64,000 nucleotides of DNA from contig NZ_LDTZ01000018.1 of assembly GCF_001186365.1 (NCBI RefSeq), positions 248,001-312,000 of the forward strand. Reading direction: 5' to 3'. Below the pieces are notes generated by a model that was not told the DNA's origin, ran no database searches, and saw only the letters and a list, made by a program, of their open reading frames with translations. Position numbers and translations under genes: made by a program. Shown here piece after piece: positions 54,549 through 64,000 of this stretch; positions within the stretch are counted from its first letter, which is position 1, and each line of letters starts with the position of its first letter. The DNA is from Gordonia jacobaea (lineage in GTDB: Bacteria; Actinomycetota; Actinomycetes; Mycobacteriales; Mycobacteriaceae).

Positions 54549-55727
54549 ATGACCGCAAGCGAAAACCCGTCATCCGAGGTCGACGCCGAAGATTTCGAGC
54601 AGATCCGCCAACTAGTCCACGACTTCATCCGCACCAAGGTCGTGCCTCGCGAAACCGAGATCATGCAGACCAACGAGGTACCGGCCGATCTGCGTGCACA
54701 GGCCGCGGAGATGGGATTATTCGGATACGCCATCCCGCAGGAATGGGGCGGACTCGGACTGGACCTGACGCAAGACGTCGAGCTGGCAATGGAGTTCGGG
54801 TACACAAGCTTGGCGTTGCGGTCGATGTTCGGCACCAACAACGGCATCGCCGGTCAGGTTCTCGTCAACTTCGGCACCGACGAGCAGAAGAAGCAGTGGC
54901 TCGAACGCATCGCGTCGGGCGAGATGGTCGCGTCGTTCGCTCTCACCGAGCCGGGAGCGGGCTCGAATCCGGCGGGGTTGCGCACCAGGGCAACCCGCGA
55001 CGGGCAGGACTGGGTGATCGACGGCCAGAAGCGCTTCATCACCAATGCGCCGATCGCCGACCTCTTCGTCGTCTTCGCGCGCACCCGTCCCGCCGATGAG
55101 TCGGGCACAGGGATAGCGGTATTCCTCGTTCCCGCAGACACTCCCGGCGTCGAGGTGGGTAGTAAAGACGCCAAGATGGGCCAGGAGGGCGCGTGGACAG
55201 CCGACGTCACCTTCGACGGGGTGCGCGTGCCCTCGTCCGCGCTCGTCGGTGGCGATGCGGAGAAGGGCTACAAGGCTGCGATGACCTCGCTGGCCCGCGG
55301 GCGCGTACACATCGCCGCCCTGTCGGTGGGGCAGGCGCAGCGTGCGCTCGACGAGTCGGTGGCCTATGCCGCCAACGCCACGCAGGGCGGAAAGGCCATC
55401 GGCTCTTTCCAATTGGTGCAGGCGATGCTCGCAGACCAGCAGACCGGAGTGATGGCCGGCCGCGCGCTGGTTCGCGAGGCCGCCGCCAAGTACGTCTCCG
55501 GCGAGGACCGACGCATCGGACCGTCGGCGGCAAAGCTGTTCTGCACCGAGATGGTGGGCAAGGTCGCCGATCTCGCCGTGCAGATCCACGGCGGAACCGG
55601 CTACATGCGCGAGGTGCCGGTCGAACGTATCTACCGCGACGTGCGCCTGCTCCGGCTGTACGAGGGCACCAGCGAGATTCAACGTCTCATCATCGGCGGC
55701 AACCTGGTCCGCGCCGCGGCGAAGTAG
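54549..55727 (+). CDS. Acyl-CoA dehydrogenase
   Basis: 392 residues. FAD-dependent dehydrogenase with ALTEPGAGSNPAGLRT, the FITNAPIADLFVV block, the helix GRVHIAALSVGQAQRALDES, QIHGGTGYMREVPVERIYRD and the catalytic Glu in LYEGTSEIQR. It introduces the alpha,beta double bond in acyl-CoA. The chain-length preference is unknown. GATAAT lies 8 nt before the ATG at 54549, so the message may be leaderless. The final codons and stop are duplicated downstream as a 17-bp tandem repeat. Confidence 0.92.
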   Translation: MTASENPSSEVDAEDFEQIRQLVHDFIRTKVVPRETEIMQTNEVPADLRAQAAEMGLFGYAIPQEWGGLGLDLTQDVELAMEFGYTSLALRSMFGTNNGIAGQVLVNFGTDEQKKQWLERIASGEMVASFALTEPGAGSNPAGLRTRATRDGQDWVIDGQKRFITNAPIADLFVVFARTRPADESGTGIAVFLVPADTPGVEVGSKDAKMGQEGAWTADVTFDGVRVPSSALVGGDAEKGYKAAMTSLARGRVHIAALSVGQAQRALDESVAYAANATQGGKAIGSFQLVQAMLADQQTGVMAGRALVREAAAKYVSGEDRRIGPSAAKLFCTEMVGKVADLAVQIHGGTGYMREVPVERIYRDVRLLRLYEGTSEIQRLIIGGNLVRAAAK

Positions 55728-55771
55728 ACCCGACAGCGAAGTAGACCCGACAGCGAAGTAGACCCGACAGC
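55721..55771. repeat. Three perfect 17-bp tandem repeats at the end of the acyl-CoA dehydrogenase gene
   Basis: GAAGTAGACCCGACAGC occurs at 55721-55737, 55738-55754 and 55755-55771 with no change. The first copy contains the last Lys codon and stop of the upstream gene, so the stop region was triplicated, probably by slippage. Confidence 0.95.
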
Positions 55772-55814
55772 ACTGTCGGAATAACGCCGCGCCCCGGCAG
55801 GTTGACTGAACCAG

Positions 55815-55832
55815 TTGCTCAGATTTGAGCAA
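55815..55832. promoter_or_regulatory. MarR-type operator upstream of the pirin operon
   Basis: TTGCTCA-GATT-TGAGCAA, a perfect 7-bp inverted repeat with a 4-bp spacer, 21 bp before the pirin start. Its size and shape suit a MarR-family dimer; the MarR gene is the second gene of this operon. Confidence 0.7.
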
Positions 55833-55853
55833 ATAGCCGACCAGGAGGTTCCG

Positions 55854-56828
55854 ATGCCCGCCATCACCGCCGACACCACAACTCTGCCCCGCCTCACCGC
55901 GGCGACGCTCGAGGCCTCCGAACGGCCCGTAAAGTCACTGACCCGTGGTCCCCGCGGATACGAGGGCGAGGGATTCCCCGTGGTCAGGGCCTTCGCGGGC
56001 GTTCCAGCCGCAGTCCTCGACCCGTTCATCCACATGGATCAGATGGGCGAGGTCGACTACGAACCAGGCGAACCGAAGGGCACCGACTGGCACCCGCACC
56101 GGGGCTTCGAGACTGTCACCTACATCATCGACGGTCGCTTCCAGCACCAGGACTCCACCGGTGGTGGCGGCTTGATCGAAAACGGCGCCACCCAGTGGAT
56201 GACCGCCGGTGCCGGCATTCTGCACATCGAGACACCACCAGCTGAGCTGGTCGAATCCGGCGGTTTGTTCCACGGCATCCAGCTATGGGTCAACCTGCCC
56301 GCCAAGGACAAGTTCCTCACTCCGCGCTACCAGAACCTCGAAGCCGGGAATGTCGCGCTCGTCGCCTCCCCCGACGGCGGCGCACTCGTCCGCATCATCG
56401 CGGGCGAGCTCGACGGTCATGCAGGCCCGGGTTCCACGCATACCCCGATCACGGTGGCGCACGCGACCGTCGCGCCCGGTGCGTCGGTGTCCGTGCCGTG
56501 GCGTGAGGACTTCAACGCACTCGCCTACGTCCTCTCCGGGCGTGGCACCGTCGGCCCGGACGCGCGTCCGATCGAGCAGGGCCAGCTCGCGGTCTTCGGC
56601 AAGGGTGACCGTCTGACGGTCGCCGCCGACGCCGGGCAGGACGGCAACCGTCCCGCCCTCGAGGTTCTCCTGCTCGGCGGAGCACCCATTCGCGAACCCG
56701 TCGCGCACTACGGTCCGTTCGTGATGAACACCCGCGAGCAACTGATCGAGGCCATCGAAGACTTCCAGGCCGGTCGTCTCGGCGTCATTCCGCCGGATGC
56801 GATCATGCCGCACACCAGCATTCGATGA
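55854..56828 (+). CDS. Pirin family protein
   Basis: 324 residues, two cupin domains. The N-terminal domain has the pirin signature VLDPFIHMDQMGEVDYEPGE, HPHRGFETVTYIIDGRFQHQDSTGG and GAGILHIETPP, whose His and Glu residues hold an iron ion. The C-terminal cupin is closer to SVPWREDFNALAYVLSGRGTVG. Pirins can be quercetin dioxygenases, redox-sensing cofactors or of unknown function. CAGGAGGTT precedes the ATG at 55854. The stop overlaps the marR start by 4 nt. Confidence 0.9.
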   Translation: MPAITADTTTLPRLTAATLEASERPVKSLTRGPRGYEGEGFPVVRAFAGVPAAVLDPFIHMDQMGEVDYEPGEPKGTDWHPHRGFETVTYIIDGRFQHQDSTGGGGLIENGATQWMTAGAGILHIETPPAELVESGGLFHGIQLWVNLPAKDKFLTPRYQNLEAGNVALVASPDGGALVRIIAGELDGHAGPGSTHTPITVAHATVAPGASVSVPWREDFNALAYVLSGRGTVGPDARPIEQGQLAVFGKGDRLTVAADAGQDGNRPALEVLLLGGAPIREPVAHYGPFVMNTREQLIEAIEDFQAGRLGVIPPDAIMPHTSIR

Positions 56829-57331
56829 CCGTCAACCACTCGATCCAGAAGGTCGCCGCGTCCAAAGCACAGGCGTGGCGACTCTTCATCGAGACGAGCG
56901 CCCGTCTCCAGACCACACTCGACGACGAGCTGCGTGCACACTGCCGAATGTCGTTGGCGGACTACCACGTTCTGTTGATCCTCCACGAATCCCCCGGCGG
57001 CCGCGCACGGATGCGCGACCTCTCCCACCGCATGGTGTTCTCGACGTCGCGCCTCTCCTACCAGGTCGACGCGATGGTCCGGCGCGGGTGGCTTCGTCGC
57101 GAGGCCGCGCCCGAGGACAAGCGCGGTAGCTACGCGGTGCTGACAGACGACGGACGCTCGGCGTTCGCTGCCGCCGCACGCGATCACGGCGCGGCCGTCG
57201 ACAGGCTGTTCACGTCCGGACTCTCCGACGTGCAGGCAAGCGAACTCGCCGACCTCATGGCGACGCTCACCGAACATCTCGACACCGAAACGTCCACCAT
57301 CGCAAGTACACCCGCTGACCGAGCGAAATGA
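56825..57331 (+). CDS. MarR-family transcriptional regulator
   Basis: 168 residues. Winged-helix domain: MSLADYHVLLILHESPGGRA, MRDLSHRMVFSTSRLSYQVD, the recognition helix and the wing RRGWLRREAAPEDKRGSYAVL. Flanking helices should form the dimer interface. No conserved cysteine near the N-terminus suggests a ligand- rather than thiol-sensing mode. ATG 56825 overlaps the first pirin stop by 4 nt and the second pirin gene starts 7 bp after its stop, so it is embedded between two pirins and likely controls them via 55815-55832. Confidence 0.9.
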   Translation: MTVNHSIQKVAASKAQAWRLFIETSARLQTTLDDELRAHCRMSLADYHVLLILHESPGGRARMRDLSHRMVFSTSRLSYQVDAMVRRGWLRREAAPEDKRGSYAVLTDDGRSAFAAAARDHGAAVDRLFTSGLSDVQASELADLMATLTEHLDTETSTIASTPADRAK

Positions 57332-57338
57332 CGAGATC

Positions 57339-58142
57339 ATGACCGACACGCAGACACAGATCACCGACGCCACGAGCTGGCGCCTCATCCGCGCGGCCGA
57401 CCGCCATATGTGGAACGACGAGGCCATCGACTCACGGCAATCGTTTCCTGCCACCGGCAGTTTCGACCTGGCAGCCAACGCGCACGGAATGCTGCTGGTC
57501 CACAACGACGACATCGTCGACGCGGGCGCGGGTTTCGACACCCACCAGCATCGCGACGCAGAGATCGTGACGTGGGTCGTCGAAGGCGCTCTGCACCACA
57601 GGGACTCGCAAGGAAGCGAAGGTGTTCTCACACCCGGCGTCGTGCAGCGGATGTCGGCGGGATCGGGAATCAGGCATTCCGAGCGCAACGCGTCGACGCG
57701 TGCCGAGAACCAGCGGTTGCGCGTCGTGCAGATGTGGATCGCACCCGAGTATTCGGGCGGCACACCGAGTTACGCGGAAGCAGACGTCAACGAAGCGCTG
57801 GCCGACGGCGAGCTGGTCACCATCGTGTCGGGACTCGACCGCGACGCGAGTGGGCAGGCGCTGGAGATCGGCAACGGTTACGTCGCACTGCACGCCGCGC
57901 GCCTACTCCCCGACCGCCAGGTCACCCTGCCGCCCGCACCGTTCGGGCACCTGTTCGTGGTCTCCGGCACCGTCACGGTGTCCGGCCTACCCGACCACGA
58001 GACACCCGACGATCACCTCACCCTCGACGAGGGCGACGCGCTACGCACCACAGGCACCGCCGCACTGACCGTCACCGCAGACGCGCCGGCCGAGATCCTC
58101 TTCTGGGAGATGCACACGTCGTTCGACGCCGCGCACGCCTGA
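57339..58142 (+). CDS. Pirin family protein (YhhW-like)
   Basis: 267 residues, two cupin domains. The N-terminal half has AGAGFDTHQHRDAEIVTWVVEG and GSGIRHSERNAS, giving the metal-ligand histidines of pirins; the C-terminal half (~160-267) is the weaker second cupin. It is distinct from the pirin two genes upstream: the HPHRGFET motif reads HQHRDAEI and the protein is shorter, nearer to E. coli YhhW, which has quercetinase activity in vitro. It completes the pirin-MarR-pirin operon. The ATG at 57339 has a modest upstream GACGAGA. Confidence 0.88.
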   Translation: MTDTQTQITDATSWRLIRAADRHMWNDEAIDSRQSFPATGSFDLAANAHGMLLVHNDDIVDAGAGFDTHQHRDAEIVTWVVEGALHHRDSQGSEGVLTPGVVQRMSAGSGIRHSERNASTRAENQRLRVVQMWIAPEYSGGTPSYAEADVNEALADGELVTIVSGLDRDASGQALEIGNGYVALHAARLLPDRQVTLPPAPFGHLFVVSGTVTVSGLPDHETPDDHLTLDEGDALRTTGTAALTVTADAPAEILFWEMHTSFDAAHA

Positions 58143-58170
58143 CCGCTCAACCAGCGGTCACAGCACGCGA

Positions 58171-59097
58171 TCAGAGTTGCGGCGCAACCGCCGAGGAGAC
58201 CAGCTCGAGATGATCGAGATCGTCGAGGTCGAGCATTTGCAGGTACAACCTGGTGACCCCGATGGCCCGGTACGACTCGATCTTCTCGACCACCTGATCG
58301 GGCGTACCCGCGAGACCGTTTTCCCGGAGTTCGCCGACCTCGCGCCCGATTGCGTCGGCCCGTCGTGTGACGTCTGCATCGCTTGTGCCCACGCAGATCG
58401 TCAACGCCGCCGAATACGTGAGTTCGTCGGGTCCGCGACCCGCCGCCGTGCACGCATCGCGCACGACGTCGAATTGCGCTGCGACGACGTCGGTCTTCGC
58501 GAACGGCACGTTGAACTCGTCGGCAAACTGCGCGGCCAACGCGGGGGTGCGCTTCCTGCCCATGCCGCCGATGATGATCGGGGGTCGCGGTGACTGCGAC
58601 GGCTTGGGCAGCGCGGGCGAGTTGCTGATCTGAAAGTGCTTGCCGCGGTAGTCGAAAAGATCGCCGACCGGCGTCGACCACAGTCCGGTGATGATCTCGA
58701 GGTTCTCTGTCAGCTTCTCGAAGCGTTCCCCGAGCGGCGGGAACGGGATCGCGTACGCCTCGTGCTCCTCGGCGAACCATCCCGCACCGAGTCCGAATTC
58801 GATTCGGCCGCCGCTCATTTCGTCCGCCTGCGCAACCTGGATCGCGAGCTGACCGGGGTGGCGGAACGTCGCCGACGTCACCAGCGTGCCGAGGCGGATC
58901 GTCGAGGTCTCCCGACCGAGCGCAGCCAGCGTGAGCCACGCATCAGTCGGCCCCGGGAGTCCCTCGGTGTTCATCGCCAGGTAGTGGTCGGATCGGAAGA
59001 ATGCGTCGTAGCCGAGGTCTTCGCTCGCCCGCGCGACGCGCAGCAGCGTCTCGTAAGTGGCGCCCTGCTGAGGTTCGGTGAAGATTCGCAAGTCCAT
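58171..59097 (-). CDS. LLM-class F420-dependent oxidoreductase
   Basis: 308 residues of the luciferase-like monooxygenase fold: EDLGYDAFFRSDHYLAMN, WLTLAALGRETSTIRLGTLVT, ATFRHPGQLAIQVAQADEMSGGRIEFGLGAGW, and RPPIIIGGMGRKRTP. This TIM-barrel subgroup in actinobacteria mostly uses F420 rather than FMN, consistent with a mycobacterial relative; the substrate is unknown. Start ATG 59095-59097 matches the N-terminus of the family; a start three codons upstream is equivalent. No operon partner: the CDF gene upstream is 63 bp away on the same strand. Confidence 0.88.
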   Translation of the reverse strand: MDLRIFTEPQQGATYETLLRVARASEDLGYDAFFRSDHYLAMNTEGLPGPTDAWLTLAALGRETSTIRLGTLVTSATFRHPGQLAIQVAQADEMSGGRIEFGLGAGWFAEEHEAYAIPFPPLGERFEKLTENLEIITGLWSTPVGDLFDYRGKHFQISNSPALPKPSQSPRPPIIIGGMGRKRTPALAAQFADEFNVPFAKTDVVAAQFDVVRDACTAAGRGPDELTYSAALTICVGTSDADVTRRADAIGREVGELRENGLAGTPDQVVEKIESYRAIGVTRLYLQMLDLDDLDHLELVSSAVAPQL

Positions 59098-59160
59098 GGA
59101 ACTCAACCTACGCGTCGCAAACTCGGGTCCGTCCGGCGTGCCGTCCGCTCTGGGGAGGCA

Positions 59161-60162
59161 TCACGCCGACGGCGTGATCTGGCCCGCGGGCACCAGCGAC
59201 GGCTCGTCGATGGTCGACAACGTGAGGACGGCCTCGACGATGGCCTCCTGTGTCTCGATCTGCGCTTCGAGCCTGCGCAGCCGGAAGGCGACGTCGTGCT
59301 CGGCGAGGTCTCCGGTGATATCGACGGCGGCGACCATGTAGAACTCCATCGGACCGACGTACTCCGCGTGGAGATAGGTGACCCGATCGATATCGGGCAT
59401 GGCGAGCAAACGCAGGAGGATGGCGTCGCGAATCGGCGCCATGGCCTCCTGGCCGAGCAGGAACTCGCTGTTGCGTCGGATGAGGAAGATGGCGATGAAG
59501 CCCAACAGCAGACCGACGAGGATCGATCCGAGCGCGTCCCAGACGGCGTTGCCGGTGATCTGATGCAACGCCATGCCCGCAGCAGCGATCGCGAGTCCGA
59601 CGAGTGCCGCGAAGTCTTCGGCGAACACAGCTCGCAGCGTGGTGTTCGACGTCCGGCTGACGAAGCGCAGCGGGTGCATCGACATCCGACGCCCGCCCGC
59701 CTTGGCCTGGCGCACCGACTGTATGAACGAAATACCTTCCAGCACTGCGGAGATCGCGAGCACGATGTAGCCGACGAGATAGTTGGTGTCTTCTTCCGGG
59801 TGGACGAGCGCTGTGATGCCGTTGACCACCGACACGGCAGCGCCGACAGCAAACAATCCGAACGCCGCGAACATCGACCAGATGTAGGTTTCCCTGCCGT
59901 GCCCGAACGGGTGACTTCTTGTCCTGCCACGGTTTCCACGACGCTCGGCGATGAGCAGAAAGATCTCATTCCCCGAGTCCGCCCAGGAGTGCATGGCCTC
60001 TGCCGTCATCGACGCCGATCCCGTGACGATCGCGGCAATCGTCTTGGCAATGGCGACTGCGACATTCGCGACGAACGCGATGACGACGGTGGTCATCGAA
60101 TCCTGATCGTCGATGGGGGTGACGAGTTGCTCATCGGTCAGCGGCGCATCCGTGTCAGCCAT
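59161..60162 (-). CDS. Cation diffusion facilitator (CDF) metal exporter
   Basis: 333 residues with six predicted helices. Transport-site ligands are in AEAMHSWADSGNE (helix 2, H-x-x-x-D pair) and EDFAALVGLAIAA (helix 5, E-D); the C-terminal cytoplasmic ferredoxin-like domain starts near residue 240. The helix 2 HSWAD signature differs from the common HSxxD of zinc exporters, and the family branch (with SHPFGHGRETYIWSM) includes divalent metal exporters of uncertain specificity. The start ATG is at 60160-60162. Confidence 0.9.
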   Translation of the reverse strand: MADTDAPLTDEQLVTPIDDQDSMTTVVIAFVANVAVAIAKTIAAIVTGSASMTAEAMHSWADSGNEIFLLIAERRGNRGRTRSHPFGHGRETYIWSMFAAFGLFAVGAAVSVVNGITALVHPEEDTNYLVGYIVLAISAVLEGISFIQSVRQAKAGGRRMSMHPLRFVSRTSNTTLRAVFAEDFAALVGLAIAAAGMALHQITGNAVWDALGSILVGLLLGFIAIFLIRRNSEFLLGQEAMAPIRDAILLRLLAMPDIDRVTYLHAEYVGPMEFYMVAAVDITGDLAEHDVAFRLRRLEAQIETQEAIVEAVLTLSTIDEPSLVPAGQITPSA

Positions 60163-60228
60163 ACCCTGATCGTCTCACGGCATGCGAGCACCGACATTCG
60201 ATCCGGTTACGACCGCGCCGACAGAAAG

Positions 60229-60268
60229 GACCGCGCGGCGCACCCAGCCGAAGGTGCACCGCGCGGTC
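60229..60268. terminator. Terminator downstream of the first porin
   Basis: GACCGCGCGG pairs with CCGCGCGGTC and, after a C-A mismatch, GCAC with GTGC. It lies 25 bp beyond the stop of the porin (minus strand), between it and the CDF start. Confidence 0.75.
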
Positions 60269-60293
60269 GTCGAATCCAGACTCGGGTGAGAGG

Positions 60294-60980
60294 TTATCCG
60301 AGGCTGAAGGGCTTTCCGTAGAACGTCACGATCTGTTCTGCGTTGGGTGTGTTGACGTACACGTCGGCAAACGAACGAGCCTGCGCGTAACCCGCGCAGC
60401 CGTTGATCCCGATCTGCTCGTTGGTATAGCTGAGCTTCGCATGGTTGGTGGCCTTGTACCCGACCTTGTTGCTCAGCTTCTGGTTGCCGAAGTCGTCGGC
60501 GGACTCGACAGTGTTCACGTAATAGGCGACAGCCTGGCCCGGACCGACCGACAGCGAAGTTCCGGCGCCCGTCGTTGCCGAACTGATTGCGGGCGGGCTG
60601 TCGATATTCGGACCCGGCTTGCCGGATGCAGCACCGTTGCCGCTACCGCTGACACCGGAGATGTTGACCTGGCAGCCAACGATGTAACCCGCCCTGATCT
60701 TGATGTTCTTGGCGTCCTTGCTGGTCTTGACTGCGTAGGTAGCCGACACCCATGCGTTGCGGTGCAGCGGCGTTCCGCCGAGCGACGGGTTGATGTTGGC
60801 CGTCTCGTTGGTACGGGTCACCGACACAACGGTGCCGTCGCCGAGGGTCTGCTGGTCGGTCTGTGACGGAAGTGCGACGTGGACGTCGGCGTGTGCGATG
60901 GCCGGTGCCATCAGGGCGGCGACGGTGGTGAATGCCGCGGGCGCGCCGATGGTGACGAGCCGCTTCAAACTGATGTTCAT
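60294..60980 (-). CDS. MspA-family porin, second of a tandem pair
   Basis: 228 residues. Signal peptide MNISLKRLVTIGAPAAFTTV through ALMAPAIAHA, then a mature beta-rich domain beginning DVHVALPSQTDQQTLGDGTV, with YIVGCQVNISG and NGCAGYAQARSFADVYVNTPN, the C-terminal MspA signature, ending FYGKPFSLG. MspA-type porins form octameric channels in the mycolate outer membrane for small hydrophilic solutes. GAGGGAAAAA precedes the ATG (60978-60980). 37 bp after its tandem paralogue; about 35-40% similar by eye at the C-terminal block. Confidence 0.92.
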   Translation of the reverse strand: MNISLKRLVTIGAPAAFTTVAALMAPAIAHADVHVALPSQTDQQTLGDGTVVSVTRTNETANINPSLGGTPLHRNAWVSATYAVKTSKDAKNIKIRAGYIVGCQVNISGVSGSGNGAASGKPGPNIDSPPAISSATTGAGTSLSVGPGQAVAYYVNTVESADDFGNQKLSNKVGYKATNHAKLSYTNEQIGINGCAGYAQARSFADVYVNTPNAEQIVTFYGKPFSLG

Positions 60981-61017
60981 TTTTTCCCTCAAATGGTTGT
61001 GGTCGTGATGAGAGCGG

Positions 61018-61707
61018 TCAGCCGATCGAGAAGGGCTTGCCGTAGAGGTTGACCTTCTGGTGATCGCTGCCGGTGGTCTCCACGACCGCGTACGAGCGGG
61101 CCTGCGCGTAACCGGCGCAATTGTTGATGTTCAACTGCGTGCGGTCCCAATTGAAGTAGTACGTGCCCTTCTTCTCGATGTCCTTGTAATCGAGCTGGGC
61201 AAACACCACCTGACCGGGCGTCAGCGGAATGCTGAGGCTGCCCGAACCCGATACCGCGCCGGCGCTCAGCAGGTTCAGTGTCCCGGTGGCGCCGACCGTC
61301 ATCGATCCGACGTTCACCTGGCAACCGACGATGTAGCCCACCGAGAGCGTCGCCGCGGCGCCATCCGTCGACACGCCGCCCGTGCCCGGGTAGGTGGCCT
61401 CGCCGTTCGAACCGACACCGTTGTTCGGTCCCGCCTTGGCGTCTTTCAGTCCCGGCGCCTTGAGGACGACGCTTCCGCTCACCCACGCGGTGCGGCCGAG
61501 GCCATTTGCCGCGAGAGAGGGCGAAATCTGCGCAGATTCAGTGGTGCGGGTGAGCGTCAGTCCGTCTCCGGTAGCCGTTCCTCCCGGCAAACGAACGAAG
61601 GCGTCGCCGTGTGCGGGAGCCGCGGCCATGCCGACGGCGGTCGCGACGGCACCGATGGCCAGTGCGCCAACGGCACCCCGTCGCATCCGTGACTCGTTGG
61701 TGGTCAT
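61018..61707 (-). CDS. MspA-family porin, first of a tandem pair
   Basis: 229 residues. Signal peptide (RRGAVGALAIGAVATAVGMAAAPAHG, cleavage near residue 34), then DAFVRLPGGTATGDGLTLTRTTE, GYIVGCQVNVGSMTVGATGT and NNCAGYAQARSYAVVETTGSD, ending LYGKPFSIG. These blocks and the length identify an MspA-type outer-membrane porin. GAGGGGACT precedes the ATG. Two adjacent, diverged porins suggest different solute preferences or regulation. The 307-bp region upstream should hold the promoter. Confidence 0.92.
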   Translation of the reverse strand: MTTNESRMRRGAVGALAIGAVATAVGMAAAPAHGDAFVRLPGGTATGDGLTLTRTTESAQISPSLAANGLGRTAWVSGSVVLKAPGLKDAKAGPNNGVGSNGEATYPGTGGVSTDGAAATLSVGYIVGCQVNVGSMTVGATGTLNLLSAGAVSGSGSLSIPLTPGQVVFAQLDYKDIEKKGTYYFNWDRTQLNINNCAGYAQARSYAVVETTGSDHQKVNLYGKPFSIG

Positions 61708-62014
61708 GTAGTCCCCTCAAGATGAATTCATTGCTCGGCTCGCTCGCTCGATCCGCGCGCTGCGCCGGTCGTCGCCCCAGCGGCAACTCCGCGCGAACTG
61801 TACTGAGATGACGGAGAACAAAACGTGAACGAAAAACGGCCACAGGGCGGCGTGTTGACCAATTTGTAATCTTTGAATCCGTTGTGCGACAGGATCTTTC
61901 GTTTTGTACCGTTTGCACTATCGAATATCGGACAAATGCGGCGTCACGCGATCGACACGAATCCGGACAAGCTTCGCTACACCAAATCACGGTTCGTCCG
62001 GTTAGTGTTTCCGA
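61708..62014. other. Intergenic region between the porins and the APC permease
   Basis: 307 bases between divergent genes with no gene seen. The centre is distinctly AT-rich (TTGTAATCTTTGAATCC near 61861, TTTCGTTTTGTACCG near 61898). TAGTGT at 62003-62008 lies 6 nt before the permease GTG and fits a leaderless -10. The porin promoter was not pinpointed. No dyad strong enough to call was found. Confidence 0.5.
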
Positions 62015-63961
<1,947 letters not shown>

Positions 63962-64000
63962 CTCCTGACCCGGGCATCCGGACCCGACCCATGACGCTTG

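Noticed and set aside
58636..60321. 561-codon plus-strand open frame
   Set aside because: Antisense to the LLM oxidoreductase and CDF exporter, both of which have clear family motifs; the frame shows none.

Overview
The window is high-GC actinobacterial DNA. Several gene families point to a mycolic-acid-bearing member of the Mycobacteriales, most like Gordonia or Williamsia (genus is inference): a mycolyltransferase of the antigen 85 type, two MspA-type porins, a PE-PPE-domain hydrolase, an MMPL exporter, mycothiol S-conjugate amidase, a cyclopropane-fatty-acid-synthase-like methyltransferase and an F420-type LLM oxidoreductase. From memory, the gene order hemolysin III / DUF255 / small membrane protein / mca / DUF4307 / greA / metB / cbs / SGNH esterase / fadA3 / Bax-inhibitor matches the M. 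tuberculosis block Rv1085c to Rv1072. Blocks of other genes are inserted into it.

Layout. 1-272: end of a hemolysin III family protein. 313-3530: a B12-type ABC importer operon (minus) behind a cobalamin riboswitch. 3646-5298: Tat-exported PhoD phosphatase. 5308-7234: two tandem divergent ClpP peptidases convergent with a PopR/ClgR-like regulator that ends in Leu-Ala-Ala; both promoters carry the same paired dyad. 7265-8590: a DAHP synthase behind a leader peptide containing Tyr-Trp-Arg-Phe-Phe and an intrinsic terminator. 8643-11235: an Lrp regulator divergent from a single-chain fusion of a dimethylargininase-like hydrolase and ornithine aminotransferase. 11319-12760: a phosphatase and a patatin. 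12802-18007: the conserved mca/greA block, with an internally deleted YhhQ/VUT transporter pseudogene.

18101-27418: DUF4352 lipid-anchored or membrane protein, SGNH hydrolase, two uncharacterised proteins, a DrrAB-type exporter, a 1093-residue SARP/NB-ARC regulator and an SRPBCC protein. 27445-31306: ilvA, metB and cbs (threonine breakdown and transsulfuration). 31369-36396: esterase, pxpA, a TetR/MFS pair with a shared operator, and fadA3. 36471-40440: Bax-inhibitor protein, then an MMPL exporter overlapping its TetR regulator. 41019-41092: a tRNA with anticodon UAA and a short variable loop. 41173-43499: sulfurtransferase and a disulfide-reductase-family flavoprotein.

43589-47950: a run of exported lipid-active enzymes (mycolyltransferase, PE-PPE hydrolase, phospholipase C). 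47956-55727: SLAC1/TDT transporter, small monooxygenase, aldehyde dehydrogenase, fatty-acid methyltransferase, monoacylglycerol lipase, SDR and acyl-CoA dehydrogenase. 55815-58142: a pirin/MarR/pirin operon with a perfect operator palindrome. 58171-63961: LLM oxidoreductase, CDF cation exporter, two MspA porins and an APC permease.

Two intergenic arrays of a related 21-bp repeat (6610-6775 and 49191-49328) are not explained by any gene. Many genes appear leaderless: a TANNNT hexamer lies 6-8 nt before the start codon.
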